Positions 12,540 through 24,240 of a stretch of 64,000 nt of DNA are shown here, one piece after another. The notes below the pieces were generated by a model. The model searched no databases. It worked only from the letters and a program-made list of their open reading frames with translations, and was not told where the DNA came from. Both the position numbers and the translations under genes were made by a program. The stretch covers positions 78,501-142,500 of the forward strand of contig JAIGNY010004273.1 of assembly GCA_020152595.1 (NCBI GenBank), written 5' to 3'. Position 1 is the first letter of the stretch. Every line of letters starts with the position of its first letter. This DNA comes from Chiridota heheva (lineage: Eukaryota > Echinodermata > Holothuroidea > Apodida > Chiridotidae).

Positions 12540-14443
12540 AGATCATTTTCTTTTCATTCTTGGTTAATACCGTGTTGGAACATTGGTTGCAAGAATGGCT
12601 TCAAGATAAATGGGTGAAATCATTTTCTTCTTATTCTTGGTTATTACCGTGTTGGAAGATTGGTTGCAACAATGGCTTAAAGATGAATGGGTGAAATCAC
12701 TTTCTTCTTATTCTTGGTTAATACTGTGTTGGAACATTGGTTCCAACACTGGCTTGAAGATGAATGGGTGAAATCATTTTCCTATTATTCTTGGTTAATA
12801 CTGTGTTGGAACATTGGTTGCAACAATGGCTTAAAGATAAATGGGTGAAATCATTTTCTCTTATTCTTGGTTATTACCGTGTTGGAACATTGGTTGCAAC
12901 AATGGCTTAAAGATAAATGGGTGAAATCATTTTCTTCTTATTCTTGGTTATTACCGTGTTGGAAGATTGGTTGCAACAATGGCTTAAAGATGAATGGGTG
13001 AAATCACTTTCTTCTTATTCTTGGTTATTACTGTGTTGGAACATTGGTTCCAACACTGGCTTGAAGATGAATGGGTGAAATCATTTTCCTATTATTCTTG
13101 GTTAATACTGTGTTGGAACATTGGTTGCAACAATGGCTTAAAGATAAATGGGTGAAATCATTTTCTCTTATTCTTGGTTATTACCGTGTTGGAACATTGG
13201 TTGCAACAATGGCTTAAAGATAAATGGGTGAAATCATTTTCTTCTTATTCTTGGTTATTACCGTGTTGGAACATTGGTTCCAACACTGGCTTGAAGATGA
13301 ATGGGTGAAATCATTTTCCTATTATTCTTGGTTAATACTGTGTTGGAACATTGCTTGCAACAATGGCTTAAAGATAAATGGGTGAAATCATTTTCTTCTT
13401 ATTCTTGGTTAATACTGTGTTGGAACATTGGTTGCAACAATGGCTTAAAGATAAAAGGGTGAAATCATTTTCTTCTTATTCTTGGTTATTACCGTGTTGG
13501 AAGATTGGGTGCAACAATGGCTTAAAGATAAAAGGGTGAAATCATTTTCTCTTATTCTTGGTTATTACCGTGTTGGAACATTGGTTGCAACAATGGCTTA
13601 AAGATAAAAGGGTGAAATCATTTTCTTCTTATTCTTGGTTATTACCGTGTTGGAACATTGGTTGCAACAATGGCTTAAAGATAAAAGGGTGAAATCATTT
13701 TCTCTTATTCTTGGTTATTACCGTGTTGGAACATTGGTTGCAACAATGGCTTAAAGATAAAAGGGTGAAATCATTTTCTTCTTATTCTTGGTTATTACCG
13801 TGTTGGAAGATTGGGTGCAACAATGGCTTAAAGATGAATGGGTGAAATCATTTTCCTCTTATTCTTGGTTATTACCGTGTTGGAACATTGGTTCCAACAC
13901 TGGCTTGAAGATGAATGGGTGAAATCATTTTCCTATTATTCTTGGTTAATACTGTGTTGGAACATTGGTTGCAACAATGGCTTAAAGATAAATGGGTGAA
14001 ATCATTTTCTTCTTATTCTTGGTTATTACCGTGTTGGAACATTGGTTGCAACAATGGCTTAAAGATAAATGGGTGAAATCATTTTCTTCTTATTCTTGGT
14101 TATTACCGTGTTGGAACATTGGTTGCAACAATGGCTTAAAGATAAATGGGTGAAATCATTTTCTTCTTATTCTTGGTTATTACCGTGTTGGAAGATTGGT
14201 TGCAACAATGGCTTAAAGATGAATGGGTGAAAACATTTTCTTCTTATTCTTGGTTAATACTGTGTTGGAACATTGGTTGCAACAATGGCTTAAAGATGAA
14301 TGGGTGAAATCATTTTCTTCTTATTCTTGGTTAATACTGTGTTGGAACATTGGTTGCAACAATGGCTTAAAGATGAATGAGTGAAATCATTTTCTTCTTA
14401 TTCTTGGTTAATACCGTGTTGGAACATTGGTTGCAACAATGGC
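12540..14443. repeat. 77-bp satellite, about 24 copies with higher-order structure
   Basis: The unit carries attggttgcaacaatggctt, aaagataaatgggtgaaatc, attttcttcttattcttggt and tattaccgtgttggaac. Variant units (ggttccaacactggcttg; cctattattcttgg; 75-bp units with tctcttattc) recur in a fixed order every 4 units, about 307 bp (compare 12612-12919 with 12919-13226). The array ends abruptly at the LINE fragment. Confidence 0.93.
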
Positions 14444-15735
14444 TGTCTTGTCTTTGGAGAATTTAAAACCGTTGTTGTTGCACCAGGCTTGCAGCCGGTT
14501 AAGGTTGAGTTGAAGCCTATTTTCGACAAGAGGAAAGTTTGGGAAGGAGTAGAAGATGGCGAAGTCGTCCACGTAGAAGGCATGTTTGATGTTGGGGCCA
14601 AGGTTGTCCACAATGTGTTTAACGCTCAGGTTGAAGAGAGTGGCAGAGAGGATGCTGCCTTGGGGGACGCCCTCTTCTTGGGGATAGGGGTTGGAGAGAG
14701 TGTGGCCAATACGAACTTAGAACTGCCTGGGTGAGAGGAAGTTTTGAATAAAGGTGGGGAGGTGGCCTCTGAGGCCTATGGTGTGAAGTTTGCAGATAAT
14801 GCCATATTTTCAAGTAGTGTCAAAAGCTTTCTCGAGGTCGAAAAAGATGGCAATGAGGTGTTCCTTTTTTGCAAAAGATTCCCGGATAACAGTGTCGAGT
14901 GTAATTAACTGGTCTAGGGTATTGCGAAGTTTCCGAAAGCCGCTTTGCTAAGGGAAGAGGATTCTATTGGTCTCAAGGAACCAGTTTAGTCTCTGGTTAA
15001 TGATCCTTTCCATAATTTTACAGAGACAGCAGGTAAGGGCGATGGTGCGGTAGCTGGAGGGGTCGGTACTGTCCTTTTCCGGTTTGAGGACAGGGGTGAT
15101 GATAGCTGTCCTCCAGATAGGGGAAGGAGTGTGAGGACCAAATGTGGTTGAGGATGGCGAGTAGGGTAGTGGTGGCCTTGTTGGAGAGGTGTTTCAGAAA
15201 TTGGTAGGGAATGTTATCTGGGCCCTTGGAGGTGCAGCCAGCATCATAGATGGCTTGATTTAATTCAGAAAGGGTGAGAGTGGTGTTATAGCTCTCGGTG
15301 TTGTCAGAGGGAAAGGTGACACTACGGGTTTCATCGTGAGCTTTTTTGGCTTTAAAAGCATTGGAATAGTTGGCTGAGGACGAGATGTTGCTGAAAGAGG
15401 CAGCGAGGTGGTTAACGATGTCTTTTTTTGTGGTGAGATGGTTACCATTCCGGGAGAGATGGGAGACTTGCTCACCCTGCCATTGAAGCTGTTAACCATT
15501 CTCCAAATCTTCTTAGTGGGGGTGTTGGTGGTGAGAGAAGAGATGGAAGTTGTTGCAAGTGTTGGTTTTACTGTCCTTGATAGTGCGCCTGGCTTTGGCT
15601 CGGCTGATGCGAAAGAGGTTGAGGTTGTGGGTGGTTGGGTTAGTTTTGAAGTTCCTGGGGACCCTTTTCCTGTTCTTGATGGCAGTTTTGCAGTCATCAG
15701 TGAAACCAGGGGTTCACCTTTCAAGTATGAATTCA
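14407..15735 (-). pseudogene. Degenerate non-LTR (LINE) reverse transcriptase
   Basis: Minus-strand translation reads, in order: TPTKKIWRMVNSFNG (upstream RT linker); DAGCTSKGPDNIPYQFLKHL; RTAIITPVLKPEKD; YRTIALTCCLCKIMERIINQ; QSGFRKLRNTLDQL; AIFFDLEKAFDTT (RT motif A region); KYGIICKLHTIGLRG; EEGVPQGSILSATLFNL (motif B); HAFYVDDFAIFY (catalytic YxDD box as YVDD); and RLQAWCNNNGFKFSKDKT. This is the palm of an I/Jockey-like LINE RT; the clade is a guess. It is dead: at least two frameshifts (near 15520 and 15110) and in-frame stops, including one in place of the Trp expected after FDTT and one just before QSGF. Neither the endonuclease nor the 3' UTR is seen, and the 3' side breaks off at the 77-bp satellite. 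Confidence 0.9.
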
Positions 15736-16156
15736 ACTTGAAATTACAAATACTTTAGGCACTCATATCAAGAGTACTACTGTACTACATTGCTGTCATT
15801 TTTATTGTTACATTGTGGAAGCTGGCATGCAAACCCCACTTTGCCAAACGTATGGCTTATCCAATCTACCCTCCACCCAAACTGGTTCAGATAAACGAGG
15901 CATAACTGTAATAATGATAATACTGTGTTCTTATATACCACTATATCCATGCAAGTGCATACTCAATGCACTTACAATAGAATGGCAGCAGCCTTCAAAG
16001 GTGTCCACGCCTGTACTATTATTACCCTATCCCTTACGCTAAGTGCACCAAGCGAGAGCGCAGCAGGGGCCATTTTTTTAAGTCGTCGGTATGATTGGAT
16101 CCACAACTTTCCAGCTGGAAAGAGTTTTAGAATAAGAAAGCAAGCATTGCAATTAC

Positions 16157-16275
16157 CTGTACTTCGCTGATACGCATGTAGATTCCCCTATAGTTGTTTC
16201 CGATGTCAAAATAGAAATGTTTATTTTCTACCCAGAATGCCGAGTTCTCTGGAAGAACTGGTTGACTTTCCTCAG
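16157..16275 (-). CDS. PURA: Pur-alpha exon c: PUR repeat III N-half
   Basis: Starts with the last two bases of the split alanine codon and then codes for 39 residues, leaving in phase 0. The acceptor is tatctttccatag before CTGAGG and the donor is GTACAG|gtaatt. The peptide [19 protein letters not shown] and then [20 protein letters not shown] is the first half of PUR repeat III, the repeat used for dimerisation in Pur-alpha. FYFD-G-N--G--MR-SEV is the signature strand pair. The extension [12 protein letters not shown] of the raw open frame comes from a GATTGATT-type repeat in the intron and is not coding. Confidence 0.95.
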
Positions 16276-16289
16276 CTATGGAAAGATAC

Positions 16290-16760
16290 AAAATAGATTG
16301 ATTGAATGATTGATTAAATGATTGGTTGATTTTTGTAATAATTTGTTGATCAATTGAATGATTGGTCGATCTCTTAAATGATTGATCAATCAATCACATG
16401 ATTGAATGACTGAATAAATGGTCGATCTCTTGAATGATTGATCGATCCCTTTAATGATAGGTACATTGCTTACATGATTAATTGGTTGATTGATTGATTG
16501 ATCACTCTATTAATTGGTCGATGTTTTAAATGACTGATCGATCAATTAAATAATTGAGAGTGAATAGTCGATCTCTTCAATGATTGATTGGTCAATTACA
16601 TAATTAAGAATGATTTGTCTATCTCACAAAGGATTGATTGAATGATTGGTCAATCTAAATATGATTGGCGAACTAAATATGATCAATTGAATAGTTGGTC
16701 AATCCATTGAATGGTTGGTCAATCCACTGAATGATTGATCAATTGAATGAGTGGATTTGA
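16290..16760. repeat. Degenerate GATTGATT / TCGATC low-complexity repeat
   Basis: Imperfect units such as gattgattgaatgattggtc and gatctcttaaatgattgatc run for about 470 bp right up to the exon c acceptor. A short related patch lies at 16895-16915 and another at 17575-17605. Confidence 0.8.
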
Positions 16761-17119
16761 TGAAACTTTTAATCATGCAGTACCTTTCAGAGATAATGTA
16801 ATCAGCTTTTTTTAGACCCCCACCCCAACCCTGTTTGGGCATTGACTTCACCACTGTTGAAGAAATGAAAGGTTGAGGTTCACTTTGCTAATGAATAATT
16901 GATTGATTGATCTATCAAATTAAAATGAAATTTGTCCAAATGCAGTTTCTTTCCTAAATAATATTTCAGTGGCATATTCAGTGGGGGACATGGGGGAATC
17001 CCCCCCCCCCGGGAAAAATTCCGTAAGTAAAAGGTATTAGAAGGATATACTAGTACACAATATATTATAGCACATATCAGTAAATTAACTGTAATAAAGC
17101 CCAATTTTCTTCATTTTCC

Positions 17120-17360
17120 TAAATTTCATTCATTATCGGACATTTTTTCAATGTTCAGGAAATTTTCTTCAATTTTCGGTAAATTTCATTCATTTTCGGG
17201 AAATGTTTCCAGATTTTACCAAACTTTCCAATAATTTTACGAAACTTTTCAATACTTTTAACAAAATTTCCAATACATTTAACAAAATTTCCAATACTCT
17301 TATCAAAATTTCCCCCCAATTTGCAATGATTTTACCAAAATTTAACCAAATTTACCAAAA
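17120..17360. repeat. Degenerate short A/T-rich tandem repeat
   Basis: Two themes: ttcattcattttcggaaatt-like units (17120-17210), then aattttaccaaaatttccaa-like units (17210-17360). Both have periods near 20-35 bp and are strongly diverged. Confidence 0.6.
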
Positions 17361-18004
17361 AAAATTGAATCTTATATTAATAATTATCAACAAATTTTAC
17401 CTCCCAACCAAGGAGAAAGCATGCCCGGAAAGGTGAAATCTTATCAGGGGCAATTTTCTCCTCTCGATTTAGCCTATTTTCCCTGGCACCAAAAAGCTGA
17501 ATATGCCCCACTCTCTTTGGATGCTAGCTTCACCACTGTGGAAGAAATGAATGGTTGAGCTTCACTTTGCTTATGACTAATTGATTGATCGATTGATTGA
17601 ATGATTAATGAAACTTGTTAGTATGGATTACCTTAATTTCATATTAATGTTACAAAAATTCCTTTACCCCCCAATTTCAAATTAATGTTACAAAAATTCC
17701 TTTACACCCTCCCCTCCCCACACTTTTTGGATTTTGGCTTCACCATTGATGGCACAAGTTTGTTATAGTTAGGACACAAAACCCTTGAAGAAACATCTGA
17801 TATTTGCGATGGATTAATTGCTTCAATGACCGATGAGACTTCCTGGCGCATTGAAGTTACCAGACTAAATGTGATACATGTGATACCACCACTCACTGGT
17901 GGAAGAACAAAATGGGAAAATAACCACCGTTTTTCAACAAAAAATATGATTTCCTACAAGTTTGAAACTGTAATTTCTAAATCAACAAACAAGAACTACA
18001 TGTG

Positions 18005-18233
18005 CTCTATGAACTATAGATCCTATTTTAAACAACAGACTGATATCAAATATACTAGATACCTCTATGAACTACAGATCCTGTTAAACAACAAACTGAT
18101 ATCAAATATACTAGATACCTCTATGACCTACAGATCCTACGTTAAACAACAAACTGATATCAAATATACTAGATACCTCTATGAACTACAGATCCTATGT
18201 TAAACAACAAACTGATATCAAATATACTAGATA
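18005..18233. repeat. 58-bp satellite, left part (4 copies)
   Basis: The unit is ctctatgaactacagatcct, atgttaaacaacaaactgat, atcaaatatactagatac. The array is cut at a TA dinucleotide by the transposon and resumes at 23146 in the same unit phase. Confidence 0.95.
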
Positions 18234-18254
18234 CAGTACAGTCGGGAATAACCG

Positions 18255-18400
18255 ACACGCTAAGTGCGGGCGTTAGTGCACTTACCACCATGATGAATGG
18301 AGCTGCCCAAGCGCAAAATCGCGCTAACGTGGGTTACCGCTAACATCACCGAGCTTGCAGCCCTGCAGCTTCTATTCACCTGTGACTTAACGCGCTAAAA
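18255..18400. promoter_or_regulatory. Left subterminal GCGCTAA motif cluster of the TIR element
   Basis: Copies of (GC)GCTAA or its complement occur as acacgctaagtg, gggcgttagtgc, atcgcgctaacgtg, taccgctaacatc and aacgcgctaaaaat within 150 bp of the terminus. A matching cluster lies at the right end (22860-23110). Confidence 0.6.
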
Positions 18401-19818
18401 ATCGATACACACTGTATGCATTATGTCAATCAAGATCGAAGTGCCTGTGCTTTGTAAAGGACTCCTAACGTTGCACAGTTATAATAATCTGCTTATCGGA
18501 TTAGGCCTGGCAGACTTTTTCTTTAGCAAAATGTTTTAACGCGAGGCCTAGAGGAATTAAAAACTTTCGTAAAATATTATTTTGTTTTTATTCAGTTTCA
18601 CGTTGAACTCTGGGATATAAATATGTTTTTAATTCAGTCAGCATCGCAACGTTCAGAATCACAGTACACAGTACATAGGCCCTACTTGCAATATTCGCTA
18701 CGAAATGAGGCAATGTCTTCATTTGCATTGCATTTTTTCGGACGGAATTTTCAATAAAAATACTTATTAAATCCTTTGGGAAAAAAATTGATGTGAAAAT
18801 TGAATCAATTCTTGATTGAATTTAATTTTTTACAGTTTTGGACAAACAAAATGAATTTCAGGCAAACAAAAACTGATTCTGGCGATGTTTTTGATTGAAT
18901 TTAGCTATCCTATCACACAGTCACATTAAAAGCCTAGCGTTAGGCTACATGCTTTAATCGATGTGTAATGGTGTTCTGCTTTTGTTATACAATTAGAATT
19001 AGGACATAAGAGCTAATATTTCTAAGCTTTGCTGATATTGGTAGGAGGGTTCTGTTAAATATTAATGACTAAATATTTCGTTTGATATTTTCACGATTAT
19101 AGATCTACTGTTAGGCCAAATGTTGAGGATGGGAAATGAATAATTTTAAACTGATGTTGACATGTTTGTCTTATATTTTTCCACAGCTTCCGAACTTCTG
19201 AGCCTTTGTCAGTTTTGCAGATTAGACAAGATACATTGAAAAATCCTGGGCCAGTATGGATGCTTATTAATTGCTTTGTCAGTCTAAGTCAACAAGAATT
19301 TACAAAAAACTTTAAAGAGCTTTTTTTTCCCTTTTGCATGAATAATTATTTTTATAGTAACATTTCTACGCCATTCTGTCAGCAATCCAATATCAAGGAC
19401 ATCCGGCTTCAGCCTGTATGAAGAAAAAAACAGCTACAGCATTTGGCCGTGAAAAAGAGGCAGAAGTCAGAGGGTCTATAAACTCGTGTCGCGTTGAACC
19501 TTTCTTTCTTACTATTAGGCCTACTTGATACAGTAAATAAAAAAATTCCTGTGCATGTGTCAAGTAATGTTGGGCGTAATGAAATGCTGTTACTGCTTTT
19601 TTTCTTCCACTTGTGTAGAGTACTTTTTTATATTCCAGTTTATGTACAAAACAGAGTGAGTGATATTAGAAAAAGTGTAGGCCTAAATTAACTAAGCTCA
19701 ATTGGGTAAAAAAAGAAGTGAAATTTAGTGCTGTCAAAACTGCACATAAAATAGGTAAGCCTGCATTGCTTCATTCCATGAAAATTGCAATATCAGGGTG
19801 GTAGAAGGCATTGAATAT

Positions 19819-20143
19819 CAGGGCCTCCGACATGGGGAAGGGCATAGCCCCCATTCCGAATAATGTTCCCCCTTCCCGAATAATGTTCCCCCTTCTCGAA
19901 TAATGTTCCCCCTTCCCGAATAATGTTCCCCCTTCCGAATAATGTTTCTCCTTCGAATGTTTCCCCCTTCCCGAATAATGTTCAAAGCAATGGTTTTCAA
20001 ATTGGTCTTGTGTTAATTATAAAAGCAATGGTTTTCAAATTGGTCTTGTGTTATTTATCCACAACAAAATTAATTGACAACATTAATCTCCCCCTTCCCC
20101 CTCCTCCTCTCACCTGCCATATGAAACCTGTGTCAGGGCCCTG
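19819..20143. mobile_element. Nested MITE with CAGGGCC ends
   Basis: Left end CAGGGCCTCCGACATGGG; right end reads inward CAGGGCCCTGACACAGG. A 5-bp AATAT flanks both sides. It contains a 20-bp array (19851-19983, unit ccttcccgaataatgttccc, about 6 copies). It lies inside the 18234-23145 transposon and is related to 56989-57128. Confidence 0.65.
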
Positions 20144-20699
20144 AATATTGGTTTGATCATATTTATGTAGATCCTATTTTTAAAATATGATACAGGACTT
20201 AGGTTTTTGATAGGATTTTCTCCACAGATGACCGATGGTGGTTAAAGGTGAAGTGAAGCCTGGTCCAATTCTTAATTATCATTTTACCTGCTTCCTTTTT
20301 TTTTTACCCAATGTCTTGTTTTTAAAATAATTATATTCCATAAAGTTATTTTCTGTCGGAACTTACCTCCACTCTTGACTAACTGACTTGGTTTTACTTC
20401 ACTTCATTTCAAATGTTTGATCCATGCTTCTTTGTGAAGTGGTACGAGAAAATTTAAACGAATATTTTCCCTGCCATCGGGTAATATACAGTACAACATC
20501 CCGTCACAGACCTGGTTATAACAGAGTTTACCTCAGCAGGTACAAGTGTTGCTACCGCATAAGACTTCACATTTCCAGGAATCAAAAACAGAAGATTTCC
20601 ATCATGCCTAATTGAGCATCTTAACATTTTCTTAAAAATTTGGCAGATATATTCTATCATTATTAACTAGCATGCTTGTTTGGCATAACGACACATTAA

Positions 20700-21292
20700 A
20701 GGAGGCATAAAGTCTGATACAATCATTATTTCATATGATAGAGAATACAAGATCTTAACCAACTGCCAAAAACAGAGTCAAATTCCTATCTCAAGTTATT
20801 CATGTTTGAAATGGACACAGGGGGGCTGCCATTTTGTTCAATTCTGTATTGAAATATTGTGCATGATGACAGATTCCCCAATAGGGACATAAAGATTATA
20901 ATGTAATTCTTTACATATGTGATTAAAGTCTTTTATTTCAAAATGATGTGACACAAAGTTATATCAGCATGTTTTGATTTTTCAATTTCATGAATACACA
21001 AAATTTTCCTTCACCCTTACAAAATAAAAACACTTGTTCATAAGCTAGAAAACTTGAGGTACATTTTAAAGAAATACAAAGCATTCCAAGATCCTGCTGG
21101 GCGATGACATAATCTGCATGTTTTGCAATCAAAATGGCAGCTACCATGGTACTATAAAGTAGTAGCATTAAAGTTTTTAACAATTAAACAAAAATATGTT
21201 AGATTGCTTCGAAGTTATGGAACTTGGTCAGAAAATTAGTTATTTTCAATTCTATTATATGAAATAAAGAATTATGTCAGACTGTGCCTCCT
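20700..21292. mobile_element. Nested MITE with TTAA target site
   Basis: TTAA at 20696-20699 and 21293-21296 flanks inverted ends AGGAGGCATAAAGTCTGATA and AGGAGGCACAGTCTGACATA, alike apart from a 2-bp indel and a few mismatches. It is 593 bp with no coding potential seen. TTAA preference is typical of piggyBac-mobilised elements. Confidence 0.68.
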
Positions 21293-22859
21293 TTAACAGT
21301 GAAGTCATTTGTGCCAAAAGAGGTTATATATGAATGATTATTGCTTTAGATTGACTAACATTTAACATTATGTAATGTTTTAATCAGCAAACTATATATT
21401 CCAGCTTATAAATACCTCTGCTTTTAAATGCAATCGATGGTGAAACTCATATTGAGAATAGTTCAAAGAAACGACCATTTTTAACAGCTGTGGTTATGAT
21501 ACACATCCTCAGTATGGTTGACATTGAGATTGTGGAAGCAAGTTGTTAAGAACAAATAAACTAATAGTCGTTAAGAACAAATGGGACTCACCACGAAATA
21601 CAATCATTATTTCCATAAAATTCCCTCAAGGAAGGGGATCCCCTTCCTGCAGTAATTTTAATGATGAAGTAAGGAATTGTAAATGAAGGCCCAAGCAGTA
21701 CTCAGGCATGTGAGAGACACTTGATAAAAAAAAGCTGAAAGTAGCTTATTAAAAATAAATGTTGAAAAATTAAAAGCAGTTTATTGCTGGCGCGAGAGGC
21801 GCTTGGCGAATCAATGCGCTGAAACACTTTTGGCGTGGGGCCAGGGGCCCACTTAAGGGTTCCTGGTGGGGTCAAGGAAACAGAAAATTTGATTTTCTGT
21901 GACTAGGAAAAAGGTCTCCTGAAAGAATTTTTTATTTTAAAGAAGCTGATTTTCTTAATAAATCACCCCCTCCCCCTTCAAAAAAAAAAAGAAGGAATTT
22001 CTATCAACTTTTCATTCAGAGCAGAATATAGTTCAGGCATGTCAGCAGCATTGAAAAAAAGTCATTAATGACGTGATCTGACGTCATGTTTTGATGTTTA
22101 TAAATCAGTGGAAAATGAAAATAACTGCATCACAATTGCCACAAACCCCATTAGCAATATCATGGCACCCTTAAGGGTAGAGTTGGTTCTCTATTCCTTC
22201 TACCATAGCACCACAGTGGACATAGGTTGGGCCAAGTCCGGGTGACATAATGGCGGGCCACTCCATAAATGTTGCCAATAAGGGTTTAAGGAACCATTAA
22301 CTGACATCCATGTACCAATATTCCATTTTCACAAGTACATAGTCGGGCGAAGCCAACAGTCGGGAAATGGCAGTGACAAGTTAAATGCTTTTAACGATTA
22401 TCTTAACTTTTTTATTCTTATTGTGAGTTAAAGTCTTCACTTCTCTCAAAAATTTCCAGTAAATTCTTGCATTTGCATTTCCAAAAGGGGCTGAAATTTA
22501 CTTAAAATCAATGATTCATCTGATTGATACATCTCAAAGACAGCAATTAACGTTTTTAAAACTATTTTCGATCAAATTTAACCTCTGGGCTGTCTCTCTA
22601 TAAATTATCACGGTTAGGCCTAACATTAGGCCTTTCACCCAGTTTTACTATAAGATGGCAACTAGCCTAACATACTGTACGTTCAAACTTCGAAGGAATA
22701 AAGAAAAGTCTGGCGAAATCGTATTAACGTTAGACTTGTCTAATAAATTACAGTCTCAAAGTATGTAAGAAATCTACGCTACACACAGGTTTTACGGCAG
22801 AATTTTTTTGTTTATCTCGCAAAAGAAGACAAAAGTTTCGCTGAAATAAATTTATAAAA

Positions 22860-23115
22860 CACGTGCTAAGTGCAGTGATGCATGTACACAGATTGGGATT
22901 ACACTCGGTGCAGTTACGTTAGGTATGCGCTAACAAGCTTAGCGCAATGAGACGTAATACTATTACGCGCTAACCTCTTTGAGGAGGAGCAGATTAAAAT
23001 GGGATTATCGGACGCCGCTTTAGCAGAGTTGGGGCAAGTGCCGTCGGTGCATGAAAGACACGAATACAATGGCGGTAAGGGCATTAATCGCGGTAAATAA
23101 TCCGCGCTAACTGCG
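22860..23115. promoter_or_regulatory. Right subterminal GCGCTAA motif cluster of the TIR element
   Basis: The motifs cacgtgctaagtg, tatgcgctaacaag, cttagcgcaatg, acgcgctaacctc and tccgcgctaactg mirror the left-end cluster. This zone is CpG-rich compared with the AT-rich interior. Confidence 0.6.
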
Positions 23116-23147
23116 ATATCGGTACGCTTATTCCCGACTGTACTGTA

Positions 23148-23785
23148 CCTCTATAAACTACATATCCTATGTTAAACAACAAACTGATATCAAACATACT
23201 AGATACCTCTATGAACTACAGATCCTATGTTAAACAACAGACTGATATCAAATATACTAGATACCTCTATGACCTACAGATCCAATGTTAAAGAACAAAC
23301 TGATATCAAATATACTAGATACCTCTATGAACTACAGATCCTATGTTAAACAACAAACTGATATCAAATATACTAGATACCTCTACGAACTACAGATCCT
23401 ATGTTAAATAACAAACTGATATCAAATATACTAGATACCTCTATGAACTACAGATCCTACGTTAATCAACAAACTGATATCAAATATACTAGATACCTCT
23501 ATGACCTACAGATCCTATGTTAAACAACAAACTGATATCAAATATACTAGATACCTCTATGACCTACAGATCCTATGTTAAACAACAAACTGATATCAAA
23601 TATACTTGATACCTCTATGAACTACAGATCTTACGTTAAACAACAAACTGATATCAAATATACTAGATACCTCTATGAACTACAGATCCTATGTTAAACA
23701 ACAAACTGATATCAAATATACTAGATACCTCTATGACCTACAGATCCTATGTTAAACAACAAACTGATATCAAATATACATGAAC
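23148..23785. repeat. 58-bp satellite, right part (about 11 copies)
   Basis: Continues the same unit as 18005-18233, with gaactacag/gacctacag variants. Together with the left part it made a single array of about 15 copies before the insertion. Confidence 0.95.
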
Positions 23786-23799
23786 AAACTAAACTCACT

Positions 23800-24240
23800 G
23801 TAAAAGATTTCCTTAAAAACATTACAAAAATTCCCCTTGGAAATCCCCTTATTTAATGTTTAGATTTCCCCTTTATACCACCAATTCTACCATTCACCTA
23901 AAAATCTCCTTTGTAATTATAATGCTTCTACAAATTCACCTACAATTAATACTGTGAATCCCTTTAAAATAAAGCCAGATTCCCTTTTTAATTAATTCAA
24001 AAATTCACCTTTAATTAATGCCAAAGTTCCCTAATATTTAATGCAAAAATTCACCTTTTAAATTAACACCTAAATCCCATTTCAATTAATCCCAAATTTC
24101 CCTTTTAATTAATGCAAAAAAAAAACACCTTTTATTCGATGGAAAATTCCCCCTTTCAACTTAATGCCAAAATTCCCCTTTCACTTGAAATATTTTTTTG
24201 CTTTCTTTAATTCCCCTTTCGGTCGTCTTTGAAGGAATGA
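23800..24240. repeat. Degenerate about 30-bp A/T-rich repeat
   Basis: Recurring ttaattaatgccaaaattcc and aaattcaccttttaattaa themes with irregular spacing and high divergence. Confidence 0.6.

Larger units (their letters stand above)
9686..16156 (-). other. PURA: Pur-alpha intron c/d (6,471 bp)
   Basis: The intron runs from gtaatt at 16156 to ag at 9686 in the sense direction. It contains AT-rich unique sequence (9700-11000), a tRNA-like element (about 11072), a roughly 150-bp direct duplication (11400-11545 and 12000-12155), the 77-bp satellite and a dead LINE. No other exon was recognised. Confidence 0.85.
18234..23145. mobile_element. DNA transposon, 4.9 kb, TA target duplication, inverted ends
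   Basis: Both termini read CAGTACAGTCGGGAATAA inward (18234-18251 and the reverse complement at 23128-23145), an 18-bp perfect inverted repeat with further partial match. Each end is flanked by TA (18232-18233, 23146-23147). Removing the insert and one TA restores the 58-bp satellite unit exactly (gatacctctatg). Both subterminal regions carry repeated GCGCTAAC or GCTAA motifs in both orientations, plausible transposase-binding sites. TA duplication and CAGT ends suit the Tc1/mariner/pogo group, but no transposase was recognised; open frames inside are under 80 codons, so it is non-autonomous or decayed. At least two smaller TIR elements are nested within. Confidence 0.88.

Noticed and set aside
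14381-15758. Plus-strand open frames of 116-117 codons and the 158-codon minus-strand frame
   Set aside because: They are shadows of the LINE reverse transcriptase. The conserved motifs lie in other minus-strand frames.
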